The notes: generated by a model not told the origin, from the sequence alone. DNA of 56,239 nucleotides from Adonisia turfae CCMR0081 (GCF_011009555.1 NZ_QXHD01000004.1:980065-1036303); one strand, 5' to 3'; positions 40,269 to 50,194 are shown, counted from the stretch's first letter. Numbers and translations are program-made.

Positions 40269-42056
40269 CTATTGTCGTAATGACTCTGTTGTTGTTTTAT
40301 CGATTTCGAATGTGGCTGGATCAATCACCACTTTATAGTCCCGCTGAGCTGATTCAACGGTAAGGAATCCGTCTAGCACATCTTCTAAAACTAAAGCTGG
40401 ATCACGTTCTAAGGGGTTACCATAGCCACCACCGCAGGGACTGATCGTGCGTAGGGTATCACCAGGTTTTGTTTTGCGACAGGGAAACTTAGACGGTAAA
40501 ACCTGCACCTCGTCATCCTCTGGATTGAGAATTTGTACACCCCCTGGAGTACCATCCTCTCCACCAAAAATACCCCAGGGTGCATACTTATTGCCTTCCC
40601 CTTCTAAAGACATTTGACCCGGTGTGAGAAACTGAATATCTCGAATCGACCCCAGTCCACCCCGCCATTTACCCGCACCACTGGCATCTTCAATCAGCTC
40701 ATAACGGGTGACCCTCAGGGGTAAATGGGCTTCAATATCTTCGATGGGGTTATTACGGGTGTTGGCATAGAGGGTATCTACCCCATCCATGCCATCCTTG
40801 CCATAGCGACCACCGTAGCTACCTTCGGTGATATCCATGTACACCCAATAATCTTCATCCATGGCACCACTGTAGGACACCACTTTAATATTGCCGATGC
40901 CACCACTGACATTTTTAGGAGCCACCTGAGCTAAAGCTTTCATCAGGGTATCGGCGACAATATTGCCTGGACAACAGCGGGCAATCACTGGTGCTGGATA
41001 GATGGGGTTTGCTAAACACCCCTTAGGGGCAACAATATGAATAGGACGGGTTAGACCAGAATTCTGGGGCACGTATTCCATCAATGCGGTATCTAGTAAG
41101 ACAGACCGCAGGGTAACAAAAATAGCAATGTCCACCGTACCCACAAAGGGCATGTTGATGGGGCGATCATCCACCTGCGGTGCGGTGCCGGTCAGATCGA
41201 TGGTCATATCACTGCCGTCGATGGTAACCGCAACAGCAATTTTTAAGTCTTTTTTACTGGGATCTGGATCATCCAAAAAACCATCGATAAAGCCTTCCGC
41301 CACGTAGGTCCCATCAGGCAACTTCTCAACAGCCTGACGAATCATCCGTTCGGAATAGTTCATCAAGACCTCACTGGCGGCTAATACCGTATCTAGGTCA
41401 TACTGATCCACCAATTCTAGAAACCGTTGTTCACCCACACGGCAGGCGGCAACCTGGGCTTCGATATCTCCCACCACTACCTGGGCACTGCGAATATTTT
41501 GTCGCAGCATTCGCCAAACCTGACGGTTTTTGACACCCTTTTCATAAATTTTTACAGCCTTGAACTGTAGACCTTCAGCAAAGGCATCCACAGCATCAAC
41601 AATGCCGCAGCTGCCAGGAGACGAGGAGCCAATATCCAGATGGTGGGCGGTGGTAAAGGAATAGCCGATCAGCTCTTCTCCACGAAAAATGGGAATGCCA
41701 ATACCAATGTCTGGCCCGTGGGATGCACCGTAATAGGCATGATTATGCAGAATCACATCACCGGGGTAAAACTCTTCATCGTCTTCTTCCATGGCCTTGA
41801 GTACCCCCCGCATGTAGCCAGGGATAGGGCCTAACTGTAGGGGCGTACTGTAGGCGCATTCGGCTAGTTGCTGACAGTCGGCATCAAGAATGGCGGCCCC
41901 AAAGTCTTCGGACTCGCGAATAATGCTGGAGTAGGACATGCGGGCCAGCTTATGGCCCATTTCCAGGGCAATTCCGTTGAGGGCTCCAGCGATCACCTGA
42001 GCAGTAACTGGGTCGATTTTTGGGAGCTGGCGGTGTTGGGGAGGGGAGACGGTCAT
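40269..42056 (-). CDS. Hydantoinase B/oxoprolinase family protein
   Basis: A 595-residue protein with the hydantoinase B pattern: 'DPVTAQVIAGALNGIALEMG', 'RMSYSSIIRESEDFGAAIL', 'HNHAYYGASHGPDIGIGIPI', and 'HHLDIGSSSPGSCG'. It forms the B subunit of an ATP-dependent hydrantoinase or 5-oxoprolinase with the product of the upstream gene (77 bp away, same strand). Together they would open a cyclic amide such as hydantoin or 5-oxoproline in the cytoplasm. The divergent M20 hydrolase completes a plausible hydantoin-to-amino-acid route. Which ring compound is used cannot be told from sequence. Confidence 0.92.
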   Translation of the reverse strand: MTVSPPQHRQLPKIDPVTAQVIAGALNGIALEMGHKLARMSYSSIIRESEDFGAAILDADCQQLAECAYSTPLQLGPIPGYMRGVLKAMEEDDEEFYPGDVILHNHAYYGASHGPDIGIGIPIFRGEELIGYSFTTAHHLDIGSSSPGSCGIVDAVDAFAEGLQFKAVKIYEKGVKNRQVWRMLRQNIRSAQVVVGDIEAQVAACRVGEQRFLELVDQYDLDTVLAASEVLMNYSERMIRQAVEKLPDGTYVAEGFIDGFLDDPDPSKKDLKIAVAVTIDGSDMTIDLTGTAPQVDDRPINMPFVGTVDIAIFVTLRSVLLDTALMEYVPQNSGLTRPIHIVAPKGCLANPIYPAPVIARCCPGNIVADTLMKALAQVAPKNVSGGIGNIKVVSYSGAMDEDYWVYMDITEGSYGGRYGKDGMDGVDTLYANTRNNPIEDIEAHLPLRVTRYELIEDASGAGKWRGGLGSIRDIQFLTPGQMSLEGEGNKYAPWGIFGGEDGTPGGVQILNPEDDEVQVLPSKFPCRKTKPGDTLRTISPCGGGYGNPLERDPALVLEDVLDGFLTVESAQRDYKVVIDPATFEIDKTTTESLRQ

Positions 42057-42088
42057 GGCAGGGAAAGGGGAAGGGGGAAAAACGTTCT

Positions 42089-42122
42089 CTCGTAGAGACG
42101 TTCCATGGAACGTCTCTACGAG
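42089..42122. repeat. Perfect 34-bp palindrome of dispersed-repeat type
   Basis: Two 17-bp arms, CTCGTAGAGACGTTCCA and its exact complement, meet without a loop. It lies between the hydantoinase A stop and the hydantoinase B start. GTAGAGACGTTCCATGG hairpins are frequent in cyanobacterial genomes; in the transcript it would give a stable hairpin between the two subunits and could tune their ratio. Confidence 0.75.
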
Positions 42123-42133
42123 GGGGAAGGCGA

Positions 42134-44254
42134 TTATACAGATCCTTGGGCGATGGCCATGGCCATGGTTTTATCCACCAAGGAATCATCGGTTACGTGA
42201 ATAACCAAATTACCGTTGGGTTCTACGGTGGTGCGGCTATGGGGGGGTAACAGAATTGTGGAGTCCTTTTGGAAGATGATAGCAGGGCCTTCGAGTTGGG
42301 CACCCACGGGTAATCGGTCTCGATCAAAGAATTGGGTGGAGTATTTTTCCAGCTGGCCATTGACGCGGAAATAGGTGACGGCTGTTTTAAGCCAGGCGTC
42401 TTGTAAGTTTCCTCCAGTGGGGGCAGAGAAGTTGGAGAGTTTGGGCATGGGTCCGGTGCCGGTGACCCTGAGGGTGACTAGCTCCACCGGGTTTTCTGGA
42501 AAGGCATGGCCATATTCGGCGGTATGGAGATCGTGGAACTGTTGCCAGACAGACTGCAGAGCGGTTTCGTCCAGAATGCCGCCGGGGACCTGAGCCCGCA
42601 GTTCATAGCCCTGACCCACATAGCGACAGTCGGCAAACCGTTGTAGGGTCATGTCCGTTGCACTAAAGCCGTCGGCCCTTAATTGTTCTTTAACCTGGTC
42701 TTCTAGAGATTGTAGGTCAGCGTTTAGTTTAGCCAGATTGGGTTCAGTGCTGAGGGTAAATTCGTTTTGAATCAGGTCGTGCTTGAGATCGGTGGTGAGC
42801 AGTCCCATGGCGGAGGTAATGCCGGGATAGCGGGGCACAATCACTTCAGGAATGCCAAGGGATAGGGCCACTTCAGCGGCATGGAGGGGGCCTGCACCTC
42901 CCTGGGCCACCAGGGCAAATTTGCGGGGGTCTTGCCCTTTCTGGATAGTGCGGGAGCGGATGGCATTGGCCATGTTGTTATTGACAATGGTGAGAATTCC
43001 GGCAGCGGTTTCATAGAGGTCTAACCCCATGCGATCTGCTAACGCTTGTACCGCTGCAAAGGCTTTCTCGGGGTAGATGGTCATTTCACCACCGAGAAAA
43101 TACTCTGGATCTAGCCGATTGAGAACCACATTGGCATCGGTCACGGTGACTTCGGTGCCGCCTTTGTCATAGCAGACAGGACCGGGCGCAGCTCCAGCAC
43201 TGCGGGGACCCACCCGAAATGCACCACCGGCATCGACGTAGGCAATGCTGCCGCCACCGGCACCGATGGTATGCACATCAATCATAGGCACCATGACGGG
43301 GTATCCAGCAATCCAGGTATCTCGCGCTGTGGCCTCGGCAAAGCCACGCTCGGTGACAATGCCAATGTCGGTACTGGTGCCGCCCATATCAAAGGTGATC
43401 AGTCGATCGCGATGAGATTGTGCACCAGCCGCTGCACCGCCTAAAACACCAGCTGCTAACCCTGATAACAACAAAGTAACGGGTTGTTCTCCGGCAACAT
43501 CTGCAGTGGCCACACCACCGTTGGAGCGCATAATGTGCAGTTCGCCCCGCACGGCTTGTTCTTTCAAACTTTGACTCAGGTTGTTGATGTAGCGTTTCAC
43601 CTTAGGCCCAACAAAGGCGTTAATACAGGCGGTGGTAAACCGTTCAAATTCTCGGAACTGGGGAAAGATGCTGGCGCTGGTGGTGATAAAGGCTTCGGGA
43701 TAAAGTTCTTGGGCGATGGCGGCCACTCGTTCTTCGTGGCGAGCATCGAAGTAGGAGTTGAGAAAACAGATGGCGATGGATTCGACGCCAGCGGCTTTGA
43801 GTTCAAGGATGGCGGTTTTGGCTTCGGCCTCGTCCAGGGGAATAAGGGTGTGACCCTTGGGGTCAAGACGTTCGGAGACGACTTTGCGATCGCGCCTCTT
43901 CACCAACGGTCTTGCCTGCCAAGGAATATCCTGCATGATGGAATAATGCTGGGGTCTCTGGTGGCGACCAATATGGACAATGTCCCGATACCCCTTCGTG
44001 GTGACCATCCCTGTGCGGGCACCATCATAGGTAAGTAGCGTATTGGTGGCAATGGTGGTGCCATGGAGCACATGCTCAATATCACCGTAGTCAGCCTGGG
44101 CCATCTGACACAGGGTTTCAATGCCCTGCATCATGGCCCTGGAAGGATCATCCACCGTTGTTGGCACCTTGTGAATCCAGGTCTGCTGCTGATCCACATC
44201 CGCCAGGATCAAATCTGTAAACGTGCCGCCAATGTCTACGCCAATGAGTTTCAT
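42134..44254 (-). CDS. Hydantoinase A/oxoprolinase family protein
   Basis: A 706-residue protein of the hydantoinase A family: N-terminal MKLIGVDIGGTFTDLILADV (the ATP-binding ASKHA start), 'HGTTIATNTLL', 'FDMGGTSTDIGIV', 'IGAGGGSIAYVD' and 'VAQGGAGPLHA'. ATP-driven ring opening of hydantoins, 5-oxoproline or related compounds together with the B subunit. The frame is open to 44401, but the family begins at ATG 44254 and the extra 49 residues are unlike the family, so I chose the shorter start. Divergent from an M20 hydrolase with about 180 bp between. Confidence 0.92.
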   Translation of the reverse strand: MKLIGVDIGGTFTDLILADVDQQQTWIHKVPTTVDDPSRAMMQGIETLCQMAQADYGDIEHVLHGTTIATNTLLTYDGARTGMVTTKGYRDIVHIGRHQRPQHYSIMQDIPWQARPLVKRRDRKVVSERLDPKGHTLIPLDEAEAKTAILELKAAGVESIAICFLNSYFDARHEERVAAIAQELYPEAFITTSASIFPQFREFERFTTACINAFVGPKVKRYINNLSQSLKEQAVRGELHIMRSNGGVATADVAGEQPVTLLLSGLAAGVLGGAAAGAQSHRDRLITFDMGGTSTDIGIVTERGFAEATARDTWIAGYPVMVPMIDVHTIGAGGGSIAYVDAGGAFRVGPRSAGAAPGPVCYDKGGTEVTVTDANVVLNRLDPEYFLGGEMTIYPEKAFAAVQALADRMGLDLYETAAGILTIVNNNMANAIRSRTIQKGQDPRKFALVAQGGAGPLHAAEVALSLGIPEVIVPRYPGITSAMGLLTTDLKHDLIQNEFTLSTEPNLAKLNADLQSLEDQVKEQLRADGFSATDMTLQRFADCRYVGQGYELRAQVPGGILDETALQSVWQQFHDLHTAEYGHAFPENPVELVTLRVTGTGPMPKLSNFSAPTGGNLQDAWLKTAVTYFRVNGQLEKYSTQFFDRDRLPVGAQLEGPAIIFQKDSTILLPPHSRTTVEPNGNLVIHVTDDSLVDKTMAMAIAQGSV

Positions 44255-44433
44255 ACTCGGTCCCCATGGTAGAAGCCATTCGTGAGATTTTACGCATTTA
44301 CCCTTAGGTAAAGTGTTCAGTATGCACCATTTAACGGTTTCATAATACAAGGGTGAACAATCAGTCACAACCTGTAATGCTTGCAGTAATTTTAATAACA
44401 ATTCCCTAACTTCTTTCCAGGGAGGATAGACCC

Positions 44434-45693
44434 ATGCGTTTGGGTCCTCCTATGGTTACTGTTGCATTACAAACTAATCACGCTCGACTCCAGAAACGAT
44501 TGAGCGATCTGGCTATCATTGGTCAACTCTCCTCTGGTGGTGTACGGCGTACAGCCTATAGCCTCGAAGACTTGGCCGCTCGCCAGCAAGTGATTGCCGC
44601 CATGAAAGCGATAGACATGGACATTACCATTGATGCTGCTGGCAACATTATTGGTCGCTACAGCGGTATTCAAGATCTGCCTGCCCTGGCTACAGGTTCC
44701 CACATTGATACAGTCCCTGCCGGTGGTCGCTATGACGGAGCGTTGGGAGTGCTGGCTGGCATCGAAGTTGTTGCCACTCTCCACGAAGCCGGACAGCGGC
44801 TTCACCATCCCATTGAGGTGATTGTGTTCACCGATGAAGAAGGTGAGATGATTGGCAGTAAGGCCATGGCAGGAGCAGCCCATGACACCGATCCTGAATG
44901 CTATCGTCGGCTGGATGGCACTTCGATTCAAACCTGTTTACATCAGATTGGTGGCGACTGGCATAATCTGACCACCGCGCAAAGAACATCCCAAGATATC
45001 GCTGCTTATCTAGAATTGCACGTGGAACAGGGTGGTGTGCTAGAAGCGAGAGAACGTCAGATTGGTGTAGTCCAGGGCATTGTGGGTCTACAGCGTTACC
45101 TGGTGACCATTATGGGGCGTCCTAACCATGCGGGCACCACACCTATGGATATGCGCCAGGATGCCCTCTATGCAGCTTCGTTGTTAGTAGCAGCAGTACA
45201 TGATGTCGCCGTTGATATTCCTGGGAATCAGGTAGCCACGGTGGGATATTTAAACGTCATTCCCAACGCCGCCAACATTGTACCGGGGCAAGTAGATCTC
45301 ACCATTGACCTGCGAGATTTATCGCTGGAGACCCTTGGGACTATGGTGAATGTGTTGCAGCAACGGGTTCAAGAAATCGAAGCGATTACGTCTACCCAGA
45401 TCCAGTTAGAACGACAACATGCGGTAGATCCCACCCTAGCCAGTCCCAAGATTCAAGAGACCATTACAACTGTTTGTAACTCTCTACAGCTGAACCATTA
45501 TTCCATGCCCAGCCGAGCTATCCACGATGCCCAGGAGATCGGTCGATTTACCCAGATGGGTATGATTTTTGTACCCAGTCAGTCAGGGGTGAGCCATGCA
45601 GAAGATGAATATACCTCACCGGAACAATGTGGCCAGGGAGCAGATGTCTTGTTACATACGTTGTTGCAGCTTGATGAACAGGGTGTAACGTAA
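44434..45693 (+). CDS. M20-family N-carbamoyl-amino-acid hydrolase (Zn-dependent)
   Basis: A 419-residue amidohydrolase of the HyuC/allantoate amidohydrolase/beta-ureidopropionase type. Metal-site motifs: 'TGSHIDTVPAGGRYDGALG' (His and Asp), 'FTDEEGE' (Glu), LELHVEQG (His) and a C-terminal 'SGVSHAEDEY' (His). It would release carbon dioxide and ammonia from the N-carbamoyl product of the hydantoinase and yield an amino acid. GGGAGGAT lies 9 nt before the ATG. It is divergent from hydantoinase A and B, which supports a shared pathway, although the substrates are inferred. Confidence 0.9.
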   Translation: MRLGPPMVTVALQTNHARLQKRLSDLAIIGQLSSGGVRRTAYSLEDLAARQQVIAAMKAIDMDITIDAAGNIIGRYSGIQDLPALATGSHIDTVPAGGRYDGALGVLAGIEVVATLHEAGQRLHHPIEVIVFTDEEGEMIGSKAMAGAAHDTDPECYRRLDGTSIQTCLHQIGGDWHNLTTAQRTSQDIAAYLELHVEQGGVLEARERQIGVVQGIVGLQRYLVTIMGRPNHAGTTPMDMRQDALYAASLLVAAVHDVAVDIPGNQVATVGYLNVIPNAANIVPGQVDLTIDLRDLSLETLGTMVNVLQQRVQEIEAITSTQIQLERQHAVDPTLASPKIQETITTVCNSLQLNHYSMPSRAIHDAQEIGRFTQMGMIFVPSQSGVSHAEDEYTSPEQCGQGADVLLHTLLQLDEQGVT

Positions 45694-45883
45694 GTAGAAG
45701 CTTTACCATCCAGAGATATTTGACGATTCTGATATTAACTATACCCACATGGCCCGAGCAGTTATGGGTGCAAAAAATATGGGTGTGAAAGATTTTGTAT
45801 AGGCACTGATGCTACATGATTCAAGTAATATCGCTTGCTTGATCTTATGGGCATGCTAAAGCTTGCACAGGATAAAGCAAGGA

Positions 45884-48052
45884 ATGAATACTCATTTTTG
45901 GGAAATGGTATATTCCAGCCACTATATACCTCACGGACATTGTTATTTATGGCAGCCATCGTTAGTTGGGCTCCATGTTGTTAGCAATGGGATCATTGCC
46001 CTGGCCTATGCCTCGATTCCGTTAACACTCTTCTGTTTTGCTTATAAACATCGCTGGGAAAATATATATCCATCTAATCAAGTCTTTTTGTTATTTAGCG
46101 CGTTTATTAGTCTGTGTGGAATGGGTCATTTATTAGATATTGTGACCCTGTGGTATCCGATTTATTGGGTTACTGGCTTTGTGCGTGCGTGCACAGCTTT
46201 AGTTTCTGTATACACAGCTTTTGAGTTACTAACGCTACTGCCCAAATTTTTAACTCTCACCAGCCCATTAGAACTCGCAGAAGTCAATCAAAAGCTCCAA
46301 TCTGAGATTCATCACCGTCGCAATGCTCAAGTAGCTTTTCAAAGCTTAGTTACCTGTACATCCTTAGCCACAGGAACAGAATATTTTTCCACCCTGGTGA
46401 TTAGTCTGGCCATGATTCTCAATGTGGACAGTGTGATTGTGGCTGAAAGGTGTGAATCTGATGCTTTAGCATTGAACATTCTAGGTATGTGGCATTATGA
46501 TCAACACCCCATTGATAGCCTGATCTCAGCTGCTCAAACACCCTGTGTTCAGGTGCTTGAAACAGCAAAGTTGCACTACTGTTCTGATCTTGAATTACCG
46601 CCAGATCATCCCATGGGTAAGCTAACGGCGACTACCTACCTGGGAGCCCCCCTATTGGATGGAGACGGTAACGCGATTGGTATTTTATTTATTCTCCATA
46701 ACGGTTTGTTAGAGGAGCTGGAACTGGCCAAGTCCTTTCTGCGGGTATTTGCGGCTCGTTCTGCGGCTGAACTCAGGCGTCATCAGGCAGAACAGGCATT
46801 GCAAAGAGCCTATGACAATCTTGAAGAGCGTATCCAGCAACGTACGATTGAACTCAAAGAAGCCAAGGAAACGGCTGAAATTGCGAACCGTGCTAAGAGT
46901 CTTTTCTTAGCAAAAGTTAGCCATGAACTGCGGACTCCTTTGAATGCAATTTTGGGCTTTACTCAGCTGATCAGCCAAGATCAGACGCTTTCGAAGGACC
47001 ACAGCGAATCATTAGAGATTATTGACACCAGTAGCGCTCATTTACTGGATTTAATTAATAATATTCTAGAATTCACCCAGCTAGAAATTGGTCATGCCCA
47101 ACTGCACACTGATGATGTGGATATCATTAGTGTGCTTTACGGGCTTGGCAATATGGTACGACTTAAGGCCAAAAAGCGTGGCCTCCAACTCAGGGTAGAT
47201 TGCGACCCTAACATCCCTCGCTACCTACATATTGATGCTGGCAAACTACGTCAAATCATTCTCAATTTGCTCGATAACGCCATCAAGTACACGGATACTG
47301 GCCAAGTAGTCTTAAAAGCCTATGCCATCCCTTCAGACGATGTTTTTAATTTAGGCCTAGAAATCTCCGATACCGGCACTGGCATTAGTCTCCAAGAACA
47401 ACAGCGAATCTTTAGTCCCTTCTATCAAACAGACGCCTCATCCACGGTGCATGATGCTAGTGATCAGGGTGTGGGTTTGGGGTTAGCCATTTGTCAAGGA
47501 TTGCTCAAACTCATGGATGGCAGTATCCAATGTCTTAGTTACCCTGGTCAAGGTACCACATTCCATATTCAGCTACCGGTAGAGGTGATTCAGGCACCAC
47601 AAAAAGCACCCCCAATTACAAAAAAAATCTCAACACCGCCCCAACAACAGTACAACATTTTAGTTGTCGAAGACGCTCCCACCAATCGACGACTACTCAA
47701 ACATATCCTTGGCAATGCTGGCTTTATCGTGCATGAAGCTGAAAACGGTCAGCAAGCCATTGAACAGTGGCAGTCCCAGCGTCCAGACTTGATCCTGATG
47801 GATATCCAAATGCCTGTCATGAATGGCTACGACGCTACAGCTCATATCAAACAGCGGGATCCTAACTTGCCCATCATTGCAATCACAGCTAGTGTTTTAG
47901 ATAACCAACTGGATAAGATTCTTTCTGTCGGCTGTAATGCCTGTATTCGTAAGCCCGTTAACCGTGAACATCTGTTATGCACCATCAACAATTGTTTAAA
48001 CACGAACCATGGTTTCACACAACAGTCAAACCCTTCTCAGGTATTAGCATAA
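45884..48052 (+). CDS. Ethylene-receptor-like hybrid histidine kinase
   Basis: About 722 residues. Three membrane helices at the N-terminus match the ETR1 ethylene-binding domain: HVVSNGIIALAYASIPLTLF and FSAFISLCGMGHLLDIVTLW, with Cys78 and His82 four residues apart, as in the copper site of ETR1. The Asp of ETR1 helix one (Asp25) is Asn35 here (codon 45986-45988). A GAF domain (about 150-300) and coiled coil precede the HisKA motif AKVSHELRTPLNAILGF, an ATPase domain with NLLDNAIKYTD and GVGLGLAIC, and a receiver with DLILMDIQMPVMNG. The start is uncertain: ATG 45884 or 45905; I took the first. In ETR1 the Asp is needed for ethylene binding, so this receptor may not bind ethylene. Confidence 0.9.
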   Translation: MNTHFWEMVYSSHYIPHGHCYLWQPSLVGLHVVSNGIIALAYASIPLTLFCFAYKHRWENIYPSNQVFLLFSAFISLCGMGHLLDIVTLWYPIYWVTGFVRACTALVSVYTAFELLTLLPKFLTLTSPLELAEVNQKLQSEIHHRRNAQVAFQSLVTCTSLATGTEYFSTLVISLAMILNVDSVIVAERCESDALALNILGMWHYDQHPIDSLISAAQTPCVQVLETAKLHYCSDLELPPDHPMGKLTATTYLGAPLLDGDGNAIGILFILHNGLLEELELAKSFLRVFAARSAAELRRHQAEQALQRAYDNLEERIQQRTIELKEAKETAEIANRAKSLFLAKVSHELRTPLNAILGFTQLISQDQTLSKDHSESLEIIDTSSAHLLDLINNILEFTQLEIGHAQLHTDDVDIISVLYGLGNMVRLKAKKRGLQLRVDCDPNIPRYLHIDAGKLRQIILNLLDNAIKYTDTGQVVLKAYAIPSDDVFNLGLEISDTGTGISLQEQQRIFSPFYQTDASSTVHDASDQGVGLGLAICQGLLKLMDGSIQCLSYPGQGTTFHIQLPVEVIQAPQKAPPITKKISTPPQQQYNILVVEDAPTNRRLLKHILGNAGFIVHEAENGQQAIEQWQSQRPDLILMDIQMPVMNGYDATAHIKQRDPNLPIIAITASVLDNQLDKILSVGCNACIRKPVNREHLLCTINNCLNTNHGFTQQSNPSQVLA

Positions 48053-48104
48053 GATACAATGCAACCAAGTATGGCTTCACACAGGCAAGAGTAGCAATCC
48101 CTCT

Positions 48105-48890
48105 CTAACCTGGCTGTTGTTGGTAACGCCGTAGTAAACCTAGCCCAACCATTGCTAATCCCACTAAAGCTGTAGGTTCAGGTACAGCTGTTGCAGTGGA
48201 AGAGAGGGAGGAATTCTCTTTATGTAGAACAAGCTTGGCCTCACGAATAATCGCGTCATCCATGTAAATAAATGGAATGGCATGCTTCTCATTGGCAATG
48301 GTGTAATCTGACATCTCTCCAGCCCAGGAGTTAGGATCGTACCAGGTATTCGTATGGTCAGTATCGTCAAAGAAAGCTGTCATGACATCATCTACAGTAA
48401 AGCCATGATCTAACAGACTTACTGAGAAGCTACCGGCTTCACCCACCTTGGGAATGCTAGCAACAGAAGGCACCTTAATCAGAGCGGCATCGGTAGGCGC
48501 TACTTCTGAACCTAAACCAAATCGCATGCCGCCAATGCCAGGAATACCCACCCAATCAGTGGTAACTCGAACGTTCGTTACTTCAATATCTAAAAAGATA
48601 AGTTCAGCGGAGACAAGGTCACTGCCATCTGCCAAAAATGCATCTAATAATTCTTGATTTTTATTAAAGTCAAACGTCCAACTAACACTCTCGTCAATAC
48701 CGTTACCTACGGTTGAGTTACGACCGCTACGGCGAATTTGAAAATCTCGGGACTTAAATCCCTCACCGCGCCCAGCGTTTTCTAACGTTTGACCATATCC
48801 ACTCTTCACCTGGGCATCAGCTTGAGCTGCACTAGCGGTGGAAAATGCAACCCCAATGGCTAACCCAGTGGCTAATATTTGCTTCAACAT
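48105..48890 (-). CDS. PEP-CTERM sorting domain protein
   Basis: A 261-residue exported protein. Signal peptide MLKQILATGLAIGVAFSTAS then AAQADAQ. The C-terminal sorting signal is AVPEPTALVGLAMVGLGLL followed by RRYQQQ: Pro-Glu-Pro, a hydrophobic helix and a basic end, as cut by exosortases in cyanobacteria. The middle part, beta-rich with 'SWTFDFNKNQELLDAFLADG', is not assigned. ATG 48890 was chosen as the start because the signal peptide begins there. Probably a surface or matrix protein. No exosortase gene is in the window. Confidence 0.9.
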   Translation of the reverse strand: MLKQILATGLAIGVAFSTASAAQADAQVKSGYGQTLENAGRGEGFKSRDFQIRRSGRNSTVGNGIDESVSWTFDFNKNQELLDAFLADGSDLVSAELIFLDIEVTNVRVTTDWVGIPGIGGMRFGLGSEVAPTDAALIKVPSVASIPKVGEAGSFSVSLLDHGFTVDDVMTAFFDDTDHTNTWYDPNSWAGEMSDYTIANEKHAIPFIYMDDAIIREAKLVLHKENSSLSSTATAVPEPTALVGLAMVGLGLLRRYQQQPG

Positions 48891-49207
48891 GACGATTCTT
48901 TTCAAGCCAACAATTGATAGGAGAGGCACCTGTTTGTATTCTTAGAATACTGATGTAACAATAGATACGAAATCGGCTAATTTGCTTACTTTTACAGAGA
49001 TGGAGATCTTCTATGGATAAGACATCTAGGTGTTTTTGTGGAAACCCTGTAGATTGCCTATATGAAACGCGTATAAATCTCCTTAAAGTTCGGTGCTTTC
49101 ATAGAATCAGACTGTCTGTTGTTATCTTTTTACTTGAGTAAAATGGTCAATTTTGCGGACTTTTGATAACGACAACAGGTTGGTTAATCTGTTCTTAAAC
49201 CCTTGCT
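48891..49207. other. Upstream region of the PEP-CTERM gene
   Basis: About 317 bp without a gene. It contains the promoter region of the PEP-CTERM gene and the 3' flank of the next minus-strand gene. I see no terminator or repeat strong enough to name. Confidence 0.45.
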
Positions 49208-50194
49208 TTACTTGCCTAAATTTAGGCCTTTGCTAATTCGTTGCCAATCAGAAGTATTTAACAACAAAATGATCCCACCAGGGATACTGAGGAGCCATCC
49301 CAATACGGTCACGGTTAAAGACAGTAACAGGGCCTCTTCTGCCCCCAAACCTACCCGACTAAACAGATATACCCACAAACCTTCTTTGAGGCCTAACCCT
49401 CCTAGGGAAATGGGCAATAGGGTAATGACGACGACGATGGGGATAAATACGAGTAGGGCTAAAAATGAGATGCTAATGCCCAGTTGGTGAGCAATGATCG
49501 TGTGATAAACCACTATGCCTAACTGCAATATAAGGGATAGGCCAATGGATGATGCTAACGCTGGGCGGTCCTTGGAAAATTGCCACAATAGGTGTTGGAT
49601 TTTAGCAAACCGGACTGCGATCGCAGCCAACCTAAACCGTCTTAACCAAGGGGCTGCCCACCGTAACAACTGGGGGCTCATAATCAGCAGTACCGCCCCT
49701 ACCAAGGCTCCCACCGCCCCTAAAAATAGAGCAATAATGTCCCAGCGCCCCACCAGCTGAAACGCGGGGGCCAACCCCATCACAGCGATGGCGGACAGGG
49801 CCGCTAACCCCGTAAACCGTTCTAAAAATACCGACACCAGGGCCGCTTCAGAATCTTGAGTTGCCTGGTTCACCTGATACACCCGATAGACATCTCCCCC
49901 CAGGGAGCCGGGTAAAAAGATATTTAGCCACATGCCCACAAAATAGCTGGACATGAGCTGCCCCATCGGCACGTTATAGCCCTGGGAACGCAATACAATT
50001 TGCCAACGCCAGCAGCTAAGCCACTGGAGAACGGTATAAAACAACAAGGCAAACAACACAAACGGTAATGATAAGGTGTGGAGCTGTTGCCAGGCTTGAG
50101 TAAAATCAATGTGTGTAAAAACAAATATGAGAAGAATTACACTAACAGTAATTTTAAGAAGGATAAGTGGTTTCATAGGTAAGGAGCAAGCCAT
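49208..50194 (-). CDS. Lysylphosphatidylglycerol-synthase-like (UPF0104) membrane protein
   Basis: A 328-residue protein with about eight membrane helices, matching the LPG synthase transmembrane / AglD family: 'YTVLQWLSCWRWQIVLRSQG', 'YFVGMWLNIFLPGSLGGDVY', 'VFLERFTGLAAL' and, near the end, 'LPISLGGLGLKEGLWVYLF'. It has no cytoplasmic aminoacyl-transfer domain, so it is the flippase-like half alone. Such proteins are often near glycosyltransferases and cell-envelope genes. It follows the GT39-type gene on the same strand with 89 bp between, which suggests envelope-glycan or lipid handling. Confidence 0.88.
   Translation of the reverse strand: MACSLPMKPLILLKITVSVILLIFVFTHIDFTQAWQQLHTLSLPFVLFALLFYTVLQWLSCWRWQIVLRSQGYNVPMGQLMSSYFVGMWLNIFLPGSLGGDVYRVYQVNQATQDSEAALVSVFLERFTGLAALSAIAVMGLAPAFQLVGRWDIIALFLGAVGALVGAVLLIMSPQLLRWAAPWLRRFRLAAIAVRFAKIQHLLWQFSKDRPALASSIGLSLILQLGIVVYHTIIAHQLGISISFLALLVFIPIVVVITLLPISLGGLGLKEGLWVYLFSRVGLGAEEALLLSLTVTVLGWLLSIPGGIILLLNTSDWQRISKGLNLGK

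Noticed and set aside
43484..44038. 184-codon plus-strand frame opposite the hydantoinase A gene
   Set aside because: It lies wholly inside a clearly recognised gene on the other strand and has no family resemblance; a high-GC shadow frame.
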